Below, in pieces: positions 35,827-43,942 of a stretch of 64,000 bases of DNA. The translations under genes were made by a program, and so were the position numbers. This stretch comes from Acidobacteriota bacterium (lineage in GTDB: Bacteria; Acidobacteriota; Vicinamibacteria; Fen-336), in assembly GCA_011526565.1 (NCBI GenBank), contig WYBL01000145.1:1-64000 (forward strand), in the 5' to 3' direction. The notes under the pieces are model-generated. The model made no database searches. It was not told where the DNA came from and saw nothing but the letters and a program-made list of their open reading frames with translations. How positions within the stretch are numbered: position 1 is the stretch's first letter; each line of letters opens with the position of its first letter.

Positions 35827-37278
35827 ATGTTCGCCGTCGATCTCCGCCCGCTGCTGCCCGCGCTGATCGTCGCCATCACCGCGCTGGTGGTGCTGCTGGC
35901 CCAGGCCTTCACCCCGAAGGGCAGCCGCTCGCCCTCGATGGGACTGACCGTGACCGGCCTCGCCGGCGCGTTGCTGCTGTCGCTGACCATGGCCGCCGAC
36001 GCCCGCTACGGCCGCGGTGCCACGACCGGCGGCACCTACGTCGCCGACGACTTCGCGCTGTTCTTCCACGTGCTGCTGATCGGCCTGGCGCTGATGGCGA
36101 CGCTGCTGTCGCCCGCCTACTACCGGGAGAACGGCGGCGAGCGCGGCGAGTTCTACACGCTGATGCTGTTCTCGCTGGTCGGCATGCTCGGCCTCGTCTC
36201 GACCACCGAGATGATCTCGATGTTCGTCGCGCTCGAGATCATGTCGGTCGCGCTCTATGCCCTGGCCGGCACCCGCCGCGACCAGATCGAGAGCCAGGAG
36301 TCCGCGCTCAAGTACTTCGTGACCGGGGCCTTCGCCTCCGCCTTCCTGCTTTTCGGCATGGCGCTGCTGTACGGGCTGGCGGGGTCCACCCAGCTCGCCC
36401 GCGTCGCCCGCGGCGTCGCCAGCGCCTCGCCCGAGCAGGTGCCGCTGGCCGTGCTCGGCTGTGGCCTGCTGATCGTCGGCTTCGGCTTCAAGGTGGCGAG
36501 TGTCCCGTTCCACATGTGGACACCGGACGTCTACGAGGGCGCCCCGACGACCGTGACGGCGCTGATGGCCGCGGGCGTCAAGGCCGCGGCGTTCGGAGCC
36601 TTCCTCCGCGTGTTCCCGGGGTCGCTGCCGGCGCTGCGCGAGGAGTGGGTGCCGGCGCTGGCCGCGCTGGCCGCGATCACGATGGTGATCGGCAACCTCG
36701 GCGCGCTGGCCCAGAGCAACCTCAAGCGCATGCTGGCCTTCTCCTCGGTCGCCCACGCCGGCTACCTGATGAGCGGCATGGTCGGCCAGTCGGAGGCGGC
36801 CGGCCAGGCGGTGCTGTTCTACCTGGTCGCCTACGGCGCCGTGAACATGGGCACGTTCGGCCTGCTGGCCTCGCTGTCGAAGGGCGGTCGCGAGCCGCTC
36901 TCGCTGCAGGACGTGGCCGGCCTCGGCGAGCGGCGGCCGGCGCTGGCCGCCGCGCTGACCGTGTTCCTGATCTCGCTGACCGGCGTGCCGATCTCGGCGG
37001 GCTTCGTCGGCAAGTTCTACCTGTTCGGCGCCGCGGTGAACGCCGGCTACACGAGCCTCGCCATCGTCGGCGTGCTGATGAGCGTCGTGTCCGCCTTCTA
37101 CTACCTGCGGGTGGTGGTGGCGATGTACATGCGCGAGGGCGAAGGCGAAGACGCCTGGGCCGCGCCGGAGGCGTCGGCCCGGCTGTCGCTCCTGGTCGCG
37201 GTCGTGGTGACGCTCGGCCTCGGCGTGTGGCCGGCTCCCGTGCTCGACCTGGCCCGCGCCGCGGCCCTCGCGCTCTAG
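35827..37278 (+). CDS. nuoN: NADH-quinone oxidoreductase subunit N
   Basis: The 483-residue antiporter-like subunit has 14 helices. Motifs are FVALEIMSVALYALAG, SALKYFVTGAFASAFLLFG, GFGFKVASVPFHMWTPDVYE then GAPTTVTA, NLKRMLAFSSVAHAGYLM and TGVPISAGFVGKFYLF. It ends the operon, and no further nuo gene follows. The stop lies 21 bases from the stop of the convergent permease gene, with no clear intrinsic terminator between them. Confidence 0.96.
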   Translation: MFAVDLRPLLPALIVAITALVVLLAQAFTPKGSRSPSMGLTVTGLAGALLLSLTMAADARYGRGATTGGTYVADDFALFFHVLLIGLALMATLLSPAYYRENGGERGEFYTLMLFSLVGMLGLVSTTEMISMFVALEIMSVALYALAGTRRDQIESQESALKYFVTGAFASAFLLFGMALLYGLAGSTQLARVARGVASASPEQVPLAVLGCGLLIVGFGFKVASVPFHMWTPDVYEGAPTTVTALMAAGVKAAAFGAFLRVFPGSLPALREEWVPALAALAAITMVIGNLGALAQSNLKRMLAFSSVAHAGYLMSGMVGQSEAAGQAVLFYLVAYGAVNMGTFGLLASLSKGGREPLSLQDVAGLGERRPALAAALTVFLISLTGVPISAGFVGKFYLFGAAVNAGYTSLAIVGVLMSVVSAFYYLRVVVAMYMREGEGEDAWAAPEASARLSLLVAVVVTLGLGVWPAPVLDLARAAALAL

Positions 37279-37299
37279 AAGCCGGCCGTCCGCCCCGGT

Positions 37300-39756
37300 C
37301 TACTCGTGGCGCAGCGCCACGACGGGGTCGACGGCCGTCGCGCGGCGGGCCGGACCTGCGACCGCGGCGAGGGCTGCGACCACGAGCAGCGCCGTCGCGG
37401 CGACCAGCGTCATCGGATCGCCCGGCTCGATCCCGTGCAGCAGGCTGCCGAGCAACCGCCCCACCACGAACGAACCGGCCACGCCCAGCGCGGCGCCGAT
37501 CCCCACGGCCAGCAGTGACTGCCCCAGGACCAGCCTCGCGATGTCGACCCGGCTGGCGCCGACCGAGAGACGGACGCCGATCTCCCGCGTGCGCCGGCCG
37601 ACGGCGAGTGCCAGCACGCTGAAGATGCCCAGCGCCGCCAGCGCGGTCCCGAGCAGCGCCAGCACCGTGAACATCTCGGCGTTCATGCGCTGCGTGTAGA
37701 CGAAGCCGCGGACGATGTCCCGGTAGGTCACCACGTTCACGATGGCGAGGTGGGGCTCGAACTCCCGCAGCCAGCGCTGCAGCGCCGGCACCGCGGACGC
37801 GGGGTCGCCCTTCGCGGACACCACGAGGGCGCTTCCCGTCGGATACGGGTGCTGCGGGTAGGAGAAGTAGGCCGTGGGCTCGACGGCCCCGAAGTAGTCC
37901 CGGGTCCGGGTGTCGCGGACCACGCCGACGATCTCGAAGGCGCGCTCCCTGCCGTCGCCGGGGTCCGGCCACCACACGCGCTGGCCGATCGCGCGGCCCT
38001 CGAAGTGCCGCCGGGAGAGCGTCTCGTTGACGATCGCCACGGCCGGCGCGTCGCGGCGGTCGCCGGGCAGGAACGCCCGGCCCTGCGTCACGGGAATGCC
38101 GAGTGCCTCGAAGAAGCCCGGAACGACCATCGAGTACACGACCGTGACCGGCTCGGGGTGCCCCTGCAGGCGCATCTGCGCCTCCGGATGGCCGGAGAGG
38201 AGCGGAAAGTCGACGACCGTGGCCGCGGACACCCACGGCTGCTCGCCGAGGCGGTCCGCCAGGTTCCGGAAGAAGCCCTCCCTCTCCGCAGGCTCGAGCG
38301 TGGTGCTGCTCGTGGAGACGTGGGTGACCAGCAGGCGCTGGTAGTCGAAGCCGGGATCGAGCCTCTGCACCGAGGCGAAGGTCTGCACGACGAGACCCGC
38401 GACGACCAGCAGCACCAGCGAGAGGCCGACCTGCGCCGCCACCAGCAGGTCGTTGGGGCCGGGCAGCCAGCGCCTGCGGTGCCCGCCGGCGGCGGCCAGG
38501 GTGCCGGCGTCGGACCTCAACGTGTCGACGAGGTCACGCCGGCCGGCGCGCAGGGCCGGCAGCAGCCCCGCCACGAGCCCGGTCAGCAGCGAGATCGCGA
38601 GGGCGAAGGCGGCCACCTCCGGCCTCACGGAGATCTCGCGCGTCACGTTCTCGGCCCAGACGCCGGGGCGGGCGAAGTACGAGCCCAGGCGCGAGGCCAG
38701 CGGGCGCGCGGCGGCCAGCGCGAGCGCGCCGGCGAGCCCGGACAGGAGCAGGCTCTCGATCAGCACCTGCCGCACGAGGCGACCCGGCGACGCGCCGAGC
38801 GCCGAGCGAACGGCCATGTCCCGCTGCCGCCCGCTCGCGAGAGCCAGGAGCAGGTTGGCCGCGTTCGCGCAGACGAGGAGCAGCAGCACGGCGGCCGCGA
38901 CGACCATCAGCCGCACCGTCGGCCCTTCCTCGAGCCGCGCGGAGGGGTCGATCCAGGTGGCGGCCTCGAGGTAGGCGCGCCGCGGCTCCCCGTTCTTCCG
39001 GGGATGGACGCGATCCAGCCCGCGAGCCGTCGTGGCGATCGCCGCGGCCGCAGCCGAGGCGCTTCCGCGGACCTGCGCGTAGACGTGGACCAGCGGCCGG
39101 TCCCGATCTTCCGACCAGGTGGCCCACCGCGTGTAACGGGCACCGAAGGGCGCGAACGGGATCCAGACGTCCGGGCGCACCGCCGAGGTGGTTCCCAGAA
39201 AGTCGGGCGCAGCCACGCCGACCACCGTGAAGGGCCTGAAGTTCAGGTAGACGGTCTGGCCGATCACCGACTCCCGTCCGCCGAAGCTGCGCAGCCACCA
39301 GGCATGGGACAGCACGGCGGCCGCCGGGGCGCCGGGCCGGTCGTCGGCTTCGGCGAGACCGCGACCGAGCCGCGTCTTCACGCCCAGCACGCGGAAGTAG
39401 CTGCCCGACACGGCCTCGAGGTAGGCCACCTCGGTCCTGTCCTCGAACCGCACGCTGGCCGCGTAGAACGGCTGCGTCGCGGCGAACCCGTCGAACGGCA
39501 GCTCGGCACCCGCGTAGTCGAGGTAGTCGGGGTACGACAGGTTGCGGTACGGCTCCTCCGCGCCGGCGTCGAAGATCCGCACGAGGCCGTCGGCCTCGAC
39601 GCCGGGGAAGGGCTGGCGGAACCCGTCCACGTAGGTGAAGGCCGCCACGCCCGCGGACAGGCCCACCGCCAGGATGGCGACCGCGGCGAGCGCGGGCCCG
39701 GGCTGGCGGCGCAGGCCGCGCAGGGAATCTCGAAGCGCCTGGCCCGCTTCGCCCAT
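37300..39756 (-). CDS. ADOP-type duplicated MacB/FtsX permease without ATPase
   Basis: This 818-residue inner-membrane protein has two MacB-like periplasmic domains and two FtsX-type four-helix permease blocks. The N-terminal helix (about 20-40), VRLMVVAAAVLLLLVCANAA then NLLLA, RQRDMAVRSALGASPGRLVR and a second copy TREIGVRLSVGASRVDIARL show the repeat. No ABC ATPase gene is adjacent. This orphan duplicated architecture is the acidobacterial ADOP family, common in this phylum. The substrate is unknown; macrolide or lipoprotein transport is only an analogy. It is transcribed alone, convergent with nuoN. Confidence 0.9.
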   Translation of the reverse strand: MGEAGQALRDSLRGLRRQPGPALAAVAILAVGLSAGVAAFTYVDGFRQPFPGVEADGLVRIFDAGAEEPYRNLSYPDYLDYAGAELPFDGFAATQPFYAASVRFEDRTEVAYLEAVSGSYFRVLGVKTRLGRGLAEADDRPGAPAAAVLSHAWWLRSFGGRESVIGQTVYLNFRPFTVVGVAAPDFLGTTSAVRPDVWIPFAPFGARYTRWATWSEDRDRPLVHVYAQVRGSASAAAAAIATTARGLDRVHPRKNGEPRRAYLEAATWIDPSARLEEGPTVRLMVVAAAVLLLLVCANAANLLLALASGRQRDMAVRSALGASPGRLVRQVLIESLLLSGLAGALALAAARPLASRLGSYFARPGVWAENVTREISVRPEVAAFALAISLLTGLVAGLLPALRAGRRDLVDTLRSDAGTLAAAGGHRRRWLPGPNDLLVAAQVGLSLVLLVVAGLVVQTFASVQRLDPGFDYQRLLVTHVSTSSTTLEPAEREGFFRNLADRLGEQPWVSAATVVDFPLLSGHPEAQMRLQGHPEPVTVVYSMVVPGFFEALGIPVTQGRAFLPGDRRDAPAVAIVNETLSRRHFEGRAIGQRVWWPDPGDGRERAFEIVGVVRDTRTRDYFGAVEPTAYFSYPQHPYPTGSALVVSAKGDPASAVPALQRWLREFEPHLAIVNVVTYRDIVRGFVYTQRMNAEMFTVLALLGTALAALGIFSVLALAVGRRTREIGVRLSVGASRVDIARLVLGQSLLAVGIGAALGVAGSFVVGRLLGSLLHGIEPGDPMTLVAATALLVVAALAAVAGPARRATAVDPVVALRHE

Positions 39757-39793
39757 GCGCCATTGTCTCCCGACGTGCCGGCGGCGACGCTGC

Positions 39794-40684
39794 CTACAGG
39801 GCCGTCAGCACCACCACCGGGTCCACTGCGATGCCGTGGAGGTAGACGCCCCAGTGCAGGTGAGGCGTCCCCGCGATCCCGCTCTCGCCGGAGACGCCGA
39901 CGACCGCCGCTGCCGCCAGCGTTTCTCCGGCGCGCACGTCGAGCCGCGCCAGGTGGCACAGCACCGAGACCAGGCCCTGGCCGTGGTCGATCACCGCCGT
40001 CAGGCCCGGCAGCGACAGCTCGCCCGCCAGCGTCACGACGCCGGCGCCCGGCGCACGCACGACGCTCCCCGGCGCGACGTCGTAGTCGATGCCGCGGTGC
40101 ACCTCGCCGTAGTGGCCGTCGAAGCGCGGACCGATCGCGGGCTGGTCGACGTAGGCGAGCGCGGCGCCGAACCCCAGCGCGACAGGTGCCGCCACGGGCG
40201 CCAGCAGCGGCAGAACCTGGGCCGCCTTCGGGGCGGACTCGCGCACGGCCGCCAGCAGCCGGCGCCCGTCGCGCACGGAGCCCTCGTCGGCGATGCGGGC
40301 CGCGACCTCGGGAGAGAGCAGGCGCGCCGCGCCGGCGGGCGACCCGGCGGCGATCGTCACCGACAGGGCCACCCGCTGCATCCCGCTGCGGGCGCGCACC
40401 TCGACGCCCAGCTTGTGCGTCCCGGGAAGGGTGTCGGCCGGGACCGGCACCAGGGCCCGCCCGCCGTGGAAGGGGGCTCGGCGCCCGTCGAGGATCGCCG
40501 ACGCAGCCCCGCGGCGGAGGCCGCTCACCCGCACCACCAGCACGCCGCCGGGCCGGGCCCGGCTCACGTCGGCGCGCACCGAGGCGCGCCCGAACCGGCG
40601 CACGACCTCGTCGGCCGCGGCGGCCGGCAGCGCCCCGGCGAGAGCGCCGGGCACCAGCAGCCGCAGCCAGTCGCGCCGCTTCAC
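39794..40684 (-). CDS. Exported M23-family metallopeptidase (LytM-like)
   Basis: The 296-residue protein has a signal-like N-terminus with Arg residues (KRRDWLRLLVPGALAGALP), a beta-rich N-domain (about 35-120) and an M23 domain with GHYGEVHRGIDYDV (His and Asp zinc ligands) and GIAGTPHLHWGVYLHG (His-x-His). It probably cuts peptidoglycan cross-bridges or regulates such cuts. The GTG start at 40684 overlaps the selA stop (GTGA), so it is coupled to selenium metabolism genes without an obvious functional link. Confidence 0.85.
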   Translation of the reverse strand: MKRRDWLRLLVPGALAGALPAAAADEVVRRFGRASVRADVSRARPGGVLVVRVSGLRRGAASAILDGRRAPFHGGRALVPVPADTLPGTHKLGVEVRARSGMQRVALSVTIAAGSPAGAARLLSPEVAARIADEGSVRDGRRLLAAVRESAPKAAQVLPLLAPVAAPVALGFGAALAYVDQPAIGPRFDGHYGEVHRGIDYDVAPGSVVRAPGAGVVTLAGELSLPGLTAVIDHGQGLVSVLCHLARLDVRAGETLAAAAVVGVSGESGIAGTPHLHWGVYLHGIAVDPVVVLTAL

Positions 40685-42042
40685 GCGAGCGCCGCCAGCA
40701 CCGCGTCGCGCAGCTCGTCCTCCTCGCCCGGCAGCACGGTCCGCAGGTCGAGCCACAGCGCGTCGTCGGCGACGCGCGCGACGACGGGCGGCGCTCCTGC
40801 GCGCAACCGGGCGGCCGCGGCGCCCGGGTCGGCGAGCTGCAGGTGCAGCGCGACGCCCGGCACCTCGACGTCGGGAGCGGCGCCGCCCCCGACGGCCGAG
40901 GCCGCGGGACGGACCTCGACGGCGAGGCCCGGCCGCGCGCCGCGCAGCGCGTCGGCGAACGCCCGCGCCCGCGCTTCGCCCGCCGCGGCCGGTTCGTCCA
41001 GCATGCGGCGGACGGGAACCTCGTCCAGCCGGCCGCGCTCGTGCAGGTCGAGCACGGCGTCGAGCGCCGCGATGCGCAACTTGTCGAGCCGCAGCGCGCG
41101 ATAGAGCGGGTTCTTCCGCATCGGCGCCACGAACCGCACCGCGCCCACGATCAGCCCGGCCTGCGGGCCGCCGAGCAGCTTGTCGCCGCTCATCATCACG
41201 ACATCGACGCCCGCGGCCAGGCTGCGCGCGGCGCAGGGCTCGCCGGAGAGCGCCCCGGCGGCGGGGTGGAGCAGCCCGCTGCCCTGGTCCTCCAGCAGCG
41301 GGACGCCGGCTTCGCGGGCGAGCGCGGCCAGGTCCCCGGGCTCGACGCTCTCGGTGAAGCCGGAGACGCGGAAGTTGGAAGGGTGGACCTTGAGGATCGC
41401 CGCGGTCTGCGGCGTCAGCGCGCGCCGGTAGTCGTCGAGCCGGGTGCGGTTGGTGGTGCCCACCTCGACGAGCCGCGCGCCGCTCCTGGTCATCACGTCC
41501 GGGATCCGGAACGAGCCGCCGATCTCGACCAGCTCGCCGCGGCTGACGATCACCTCGCGCCCGCTGGCCAGGGTGTCGAGGGCGAGCATCACGGCCGCCG
41601 CGCAGTTGTTGACCGTGGCCGCCGCCTCGACCCCGAGCAGGCGCGCCAGCCGCGCCTCGGAGTGGGTCTCGCGCTGTCCGCGCGCGCCGCTCGCGAGGTC
41701 GAACTCCAGGTTCGTGTAGCCGGCCGCGGCGAGGGCGACGCGCTCGGCCGCCGCCGCGGGCAGCGGCGCCCGTCCCAGGTTGGTGTGGACCACGACGCCG
41801 GTGGCGTTGATCACCCGCACGAGCGAAGGCGCGGCGCGCCGAGCCAGCACCTGCGCCACCTCGGCTTCGACGGACTCGGGCTCCACCGCGCGCCCCGCCG
41901 CCAGGGCCGCCCGCGCGGCCTCCAGCCAGTCCCGCACCGCGCCGACGACCGCGGGCCGGCCGTGGGGCGTGGCCAGGGCCGCCAGCGCGGGACGGGCCAA
42001 CAGGCGATCGACGGAGGGCAGGGCCCGGCGCGGGTCGCTCAT
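40681..42042 (-). CDS. selA: L-seryl-tRNA(Sec) selenium transferase
   Basis: The 453-residue PLP enzyme converts Ser-tRNA(Sec) to Sec-tRNA(Sec). Family motifs are LPSVDRLLA near the N-terminus, RVINATGVVVHTNLGRAPLP, GYTNLEFDLASGARGQR, NNCAAAVMLALDTLA, SRGELVEIGGSFRIPDVM, KVHPSNFRVSGFT and the PLP-lysine region VDVVMMSGDKLLGGPQAGLI. The start is the ATG at 42042, directly after a TATAAA box in the divergent gap. selB, selD and the tRNA(Sec) are not in the window. Presence of selA means this genome very probably decodes UGA as selenocysteine. Confidence 0.95.
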   Translation of the reverse strand: MSDPRRALPSVDRLLARPALAALATPHGRPAVVGAVRDWLEAARAALAAGRAVEPESVEAEVAQVLARRAAPSLVRVINATGVVVHTNLGRAPLPAAAAERVALAAAGYTNLEFDLASGARGQRETHSEARLARLLGVEAAATVNNCAAAVMLALDTLASGREVIVSRGELVEIGGSFRIPDVMTRSGARLVEVGTTNRTRLDDYRRALTPQTAAILKVHPSNFRVSGFTESVEPGDLAALAREAGVPLLEDQGSGLLHPAAGALSGEPCAARSLAAGVDVVMMSGDKLLGGPQAGLIVGAVRFVAPMRKNPLYRALRLDKLRIAALDAVLDLHERGRLDEVPVRRMLDEPAAAGEARARAFADALRGARPGLAVEVRPAASAVGGGAAPDVEVPGVALHLQLADPGAAAARLRAGAPPVVARVADDALWLDLRTVLPGEEDELRDAVLAALA

Positions 42043-42099
42043 CGCCGTCCACTTTATAACGGCCCGCGCCGGCTGGTATCCTCGCACCGGCCTGCCTGC
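42043..42099. promoter_or_regulatory. Divergent promoter region of selA and the unknown trio
   Basis: This 57-base gap contains an AT-rich TTATAA core (42054-42059). Rightward, TATCCT at 42077-42082 is a possible -10, with TTATAA as a weak -35 at 17-base spacing. Leftward, TATAAA (42058-42053) could be the -10 for selA. The two promoters would overlap. Confidence 0.35.
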
Positions 42100-42516
42100 A
42101 TGAACCGAGAGCGCGCGAAGACCTTCGCCGACCGCCTGCCCACGGTGGTGCCGCGCGAAGAAACGGACATCTCCCACCTCTCGGACGAGATGGCCGACCT
42201 CCTCTACCCCGGCCGCCGCCCGCGCCCGTTCCGGATGGGCGTGCGGTTCGAGGAGTTCGAGGGACCCGCGGGCGACGAGGCCGCGGCGCTCGCGCGGCGC
42301 GGGGCGTACCGCGAGCGCCGCGAACACGGCCGTCTCGTCCACGAGACGGGTTTCGACGCCAGCGCGGCGGGCCAACTGCGCCGGCTGTGGGAGCTGGTCG
42401 GCAACCGGCCCGGCACCGAGGCCCTGGTCGACGGCCGTCGCGTCCCGTACGCGAGCACGCTCTGGCTGCCGCTGTTCTTCGTGTTCGTCGGCGGCGACGC
42501 GGGCCCGGGGGCCTAG
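42100..42516 (+). CDS. Small soluble protein of unknown function
   Basis: I do not recognise this 138-residue protein. It is highly charged, has no signal peptide, and includes ETDISHLSDEMADLLYPGRR then PRPFRMGVRFEEFEG. The C-terminus is more hydrophobic (TLWLPLFFVFVGGDAG). It starts a tight rightward run with two further unknown genes and purH, each start touching the previous stop. The ATG at 42100 is preceded by a plausible -10 box. A conserved operon partner role is possible. Confidence 0.55.
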   Translation: MNRERAKTFADRLPTVVPREETDISHLSDEMADLLYPGRRPRPFRMGVRFEEFEGPAGDEAAALARRGAYRERREHGRLVHETGFDASAAGQLRRLWELVGNRPGTEALVDGRRVPYASTLWLPLFFVFVGGDAGPGA

Positions 42517-43154
42517 TGGGCGAGCCGATCGAGGAGGATCTCGCCCGCCTGGAGAAGGCGCTGCGCCAGCTCCAGATCGACTGGGAGAAGTTCTTCGGCG
42601 GCGTCGAACGCCGGCCGCCCACCGACCAGCGATCCCGCGTCGAGGCGATGCTGCGCAAGTACGCCTCGGCGGAGATCCGCAACTCGACGCTGCGCTTCCG
42701 CTACCAGGGCCTGCAGGCGCGCTACAACACGTTCAACGAGCTGTGGAACAAGAAGCTGCGCGCGCTGGAGGAGGGCCGGCCGATCTCGCCCCGCGCCGGC
42801 GCCCGCCCCGCGCCGCCTCCCGAGCCCGAGCCGTCTGCGCTGGAGGCCGCCGCCGCGGAAGCAGCGACAGCGGCCGAACGGGCCGAGGCGCGCGCCGCCC
42901 GGGCGGAGGCGGCCCGCGCGGTGCGCATCCAGGACCCGGGGCGCGACCGGGCGGCCGTCGAGAGCCTGTTCCAGGCCTTCCTCGAGGAGCGCCGCAAGAC
43001 GGGCGAGTCGACGGCCGTGCGCTACGAGAGCTTCGAGAAGTTGATCTCGCAGCAGGCGCAGCGGCTCGCGTCCGAGCGTGGCGCGCAGGCGATCGACTTC
43101 CGGCTGGAGACGAAGGACGGCAAGGTCGCGCTGAAGGCGAAGGTGGTGGGATGA
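42516..43154 (+). CDS. Coiled-coil protein resembling MXAN_5187 C-terminal domain proteins
   Basis: The 212-residue protein begins with EPIEEDLARLEKALRQLQID then WEKFFGG and RSRVEAMLRKYASAEIRNST then LRFRYQGLQARYNTFNELW, which recalls the small domain found at the C-terminus of myxobacterial MXAN_5187. A Pro-rich linker (about 85-105) and Ala/Glu-rich helix follow, then a second similar globular part (about 145-212, VESLFQAFLEERRKTGES). The GTG start shares one base with the upstream TAG. Function unknown; it is probably a cytoplasmic scaffold or signalling adaptor. Confidence 0.6.
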   Translation: MGEPIEEDLARLEKALRQLQIDWEKFFGGVERRPPTDQRSRVEAMLRKYASAEIRNSTLRFRYQGLQARYNTFNELWNKKLRALEEGRPISPRAGARPAPPPEPEPSALEAAAAEAATAAERAEARAARAEAARAVRIQDPGRDRAAVESLFQAFLEERRKTGESTAVRYESFEKLISQQAQRLASERGAQAIDFRLETKDGKVALKAKVVG

Positions 43155-43942
43155 GGCGGCTCGCGTGGAACGGCGTGCTCGCCCTCGCGCTGGCGCTCCC
43201 GGCGGCGGCCTGGCCGTCGCACCTCGTCGAGCCGCTGCAGCGCGACGCGCGGCGGCTCGTGCCGCGCTCGCTGGCCCAGCTCCTCAAGGAGCGCGAGACC
43301 CAGATCCTGGAGGAGGCACGGCGCCTCCCGCCGGAGCTGGTCCAGGCGCTGGCGGCCGACCTCGCGCGCGGGGCGCTCTCGGAGCCCACGGCCCGCGCGC
43401 TCGAGACCCGCGCCGCCGGCGCCGAGCAGGCGATCAAGGCCGGGCGGCTCTCGGAGGGGTTGGTGCAACTGGGCGCGCTGGTGCGGATCGCGGCCGACCT
43501 CGCGGATCCCGCGCTCGCCTCGGGGCCCCACGGGTTCCCGGCGGGCGTCACCGGCGAGTACTACGCGTTCGTGGAGCGCAGCCTGCCGAAGATCCCGGTC
43601 GTGCTCGACGACCGCGCGGCGCTGAAGCTGCCGCGCCAGCGGCTCCCGGCCTACTGGCAGGAGCTGGCCGCCCGCAGCCGGGTGCAGGCGCCCGTGCTGC
43701 GCGCGGAGCTGTGGAAAGGCGGGCGGCTCGTCAGCCACCGCGCGATCGACTACCGCAACCCGTTGTTCGGCGTCGCCTCGCTGTCCTACTCGCGGGCCGT
43801 GACCGCGATCGCGGCCACCTGGCTGGCGGTGTGGCGGGAGGTGAAAGGCGACGTCACCCGCCAGCCGGCCCCGGTCGTCGTGGCCCCGCGGGTCGGATTC
43901 GCGGCGCCGGCGACGGTGGCCGGCCTGTCTCGGGAGGATTGA
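43151..43942 (+). CDS. Exported protein of unknown function
   Basis: The 263-residue product has a clear signal peptide (about 1-20, LALALALPAAAWP). The mature part is mainly helical, with ILEEARRLPPELVQALAADL and RKS-poor segments, then GVTGEYYAFVERSLPKIPVV and a Tyr/Ser-rich end. A pattern of W, H and D residues loosely recalls zinc-dependent phospholipase C/S1-P1 nuclease folds, but key ligands cannot be assigned, so I do not call that family. Its ATG overlaps the previous TGA, and its TGA overlaps the purH ATG. Confidence 0.55.
   Translation: MRRLAWNGVLALALALPAAAWPSHLVEPLQRDARRLVPRSLAQLLKERETQILEEARRLPPELVQALAADLARGALSEPTARALETRAAGAEQAIKAGRLSEGLVQLGALVRIAADLADPALASGPHGFPAGVTGEYYAFVERSLPKIPVVLDDRAALKLPRQRLPAYWQELAARSRVQAPVLRAELWKGGRLVSHRAIDYRNPLFGVASLSYSRAVTAIAATWLAVWREVKGDVTRQPAPVVVAPRVGFAAPATVAGLSRED

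Noticed and set aside
37279..37299. Intrinsic terminator between nuoN and the permease
   Set aside because: The 21-base gap has no stem followed by a T run.
37750..42516. A 1588-codon forward open frame
   Set aside because: It runs antisense to the permease, M23 peptidase and selA, whose motifs are clear. Its translation is Arg/Gly/Gln-rich noise typical of GC-rich antisense frames. Only its last 139 codons (42100-42516) are a plausible gene.
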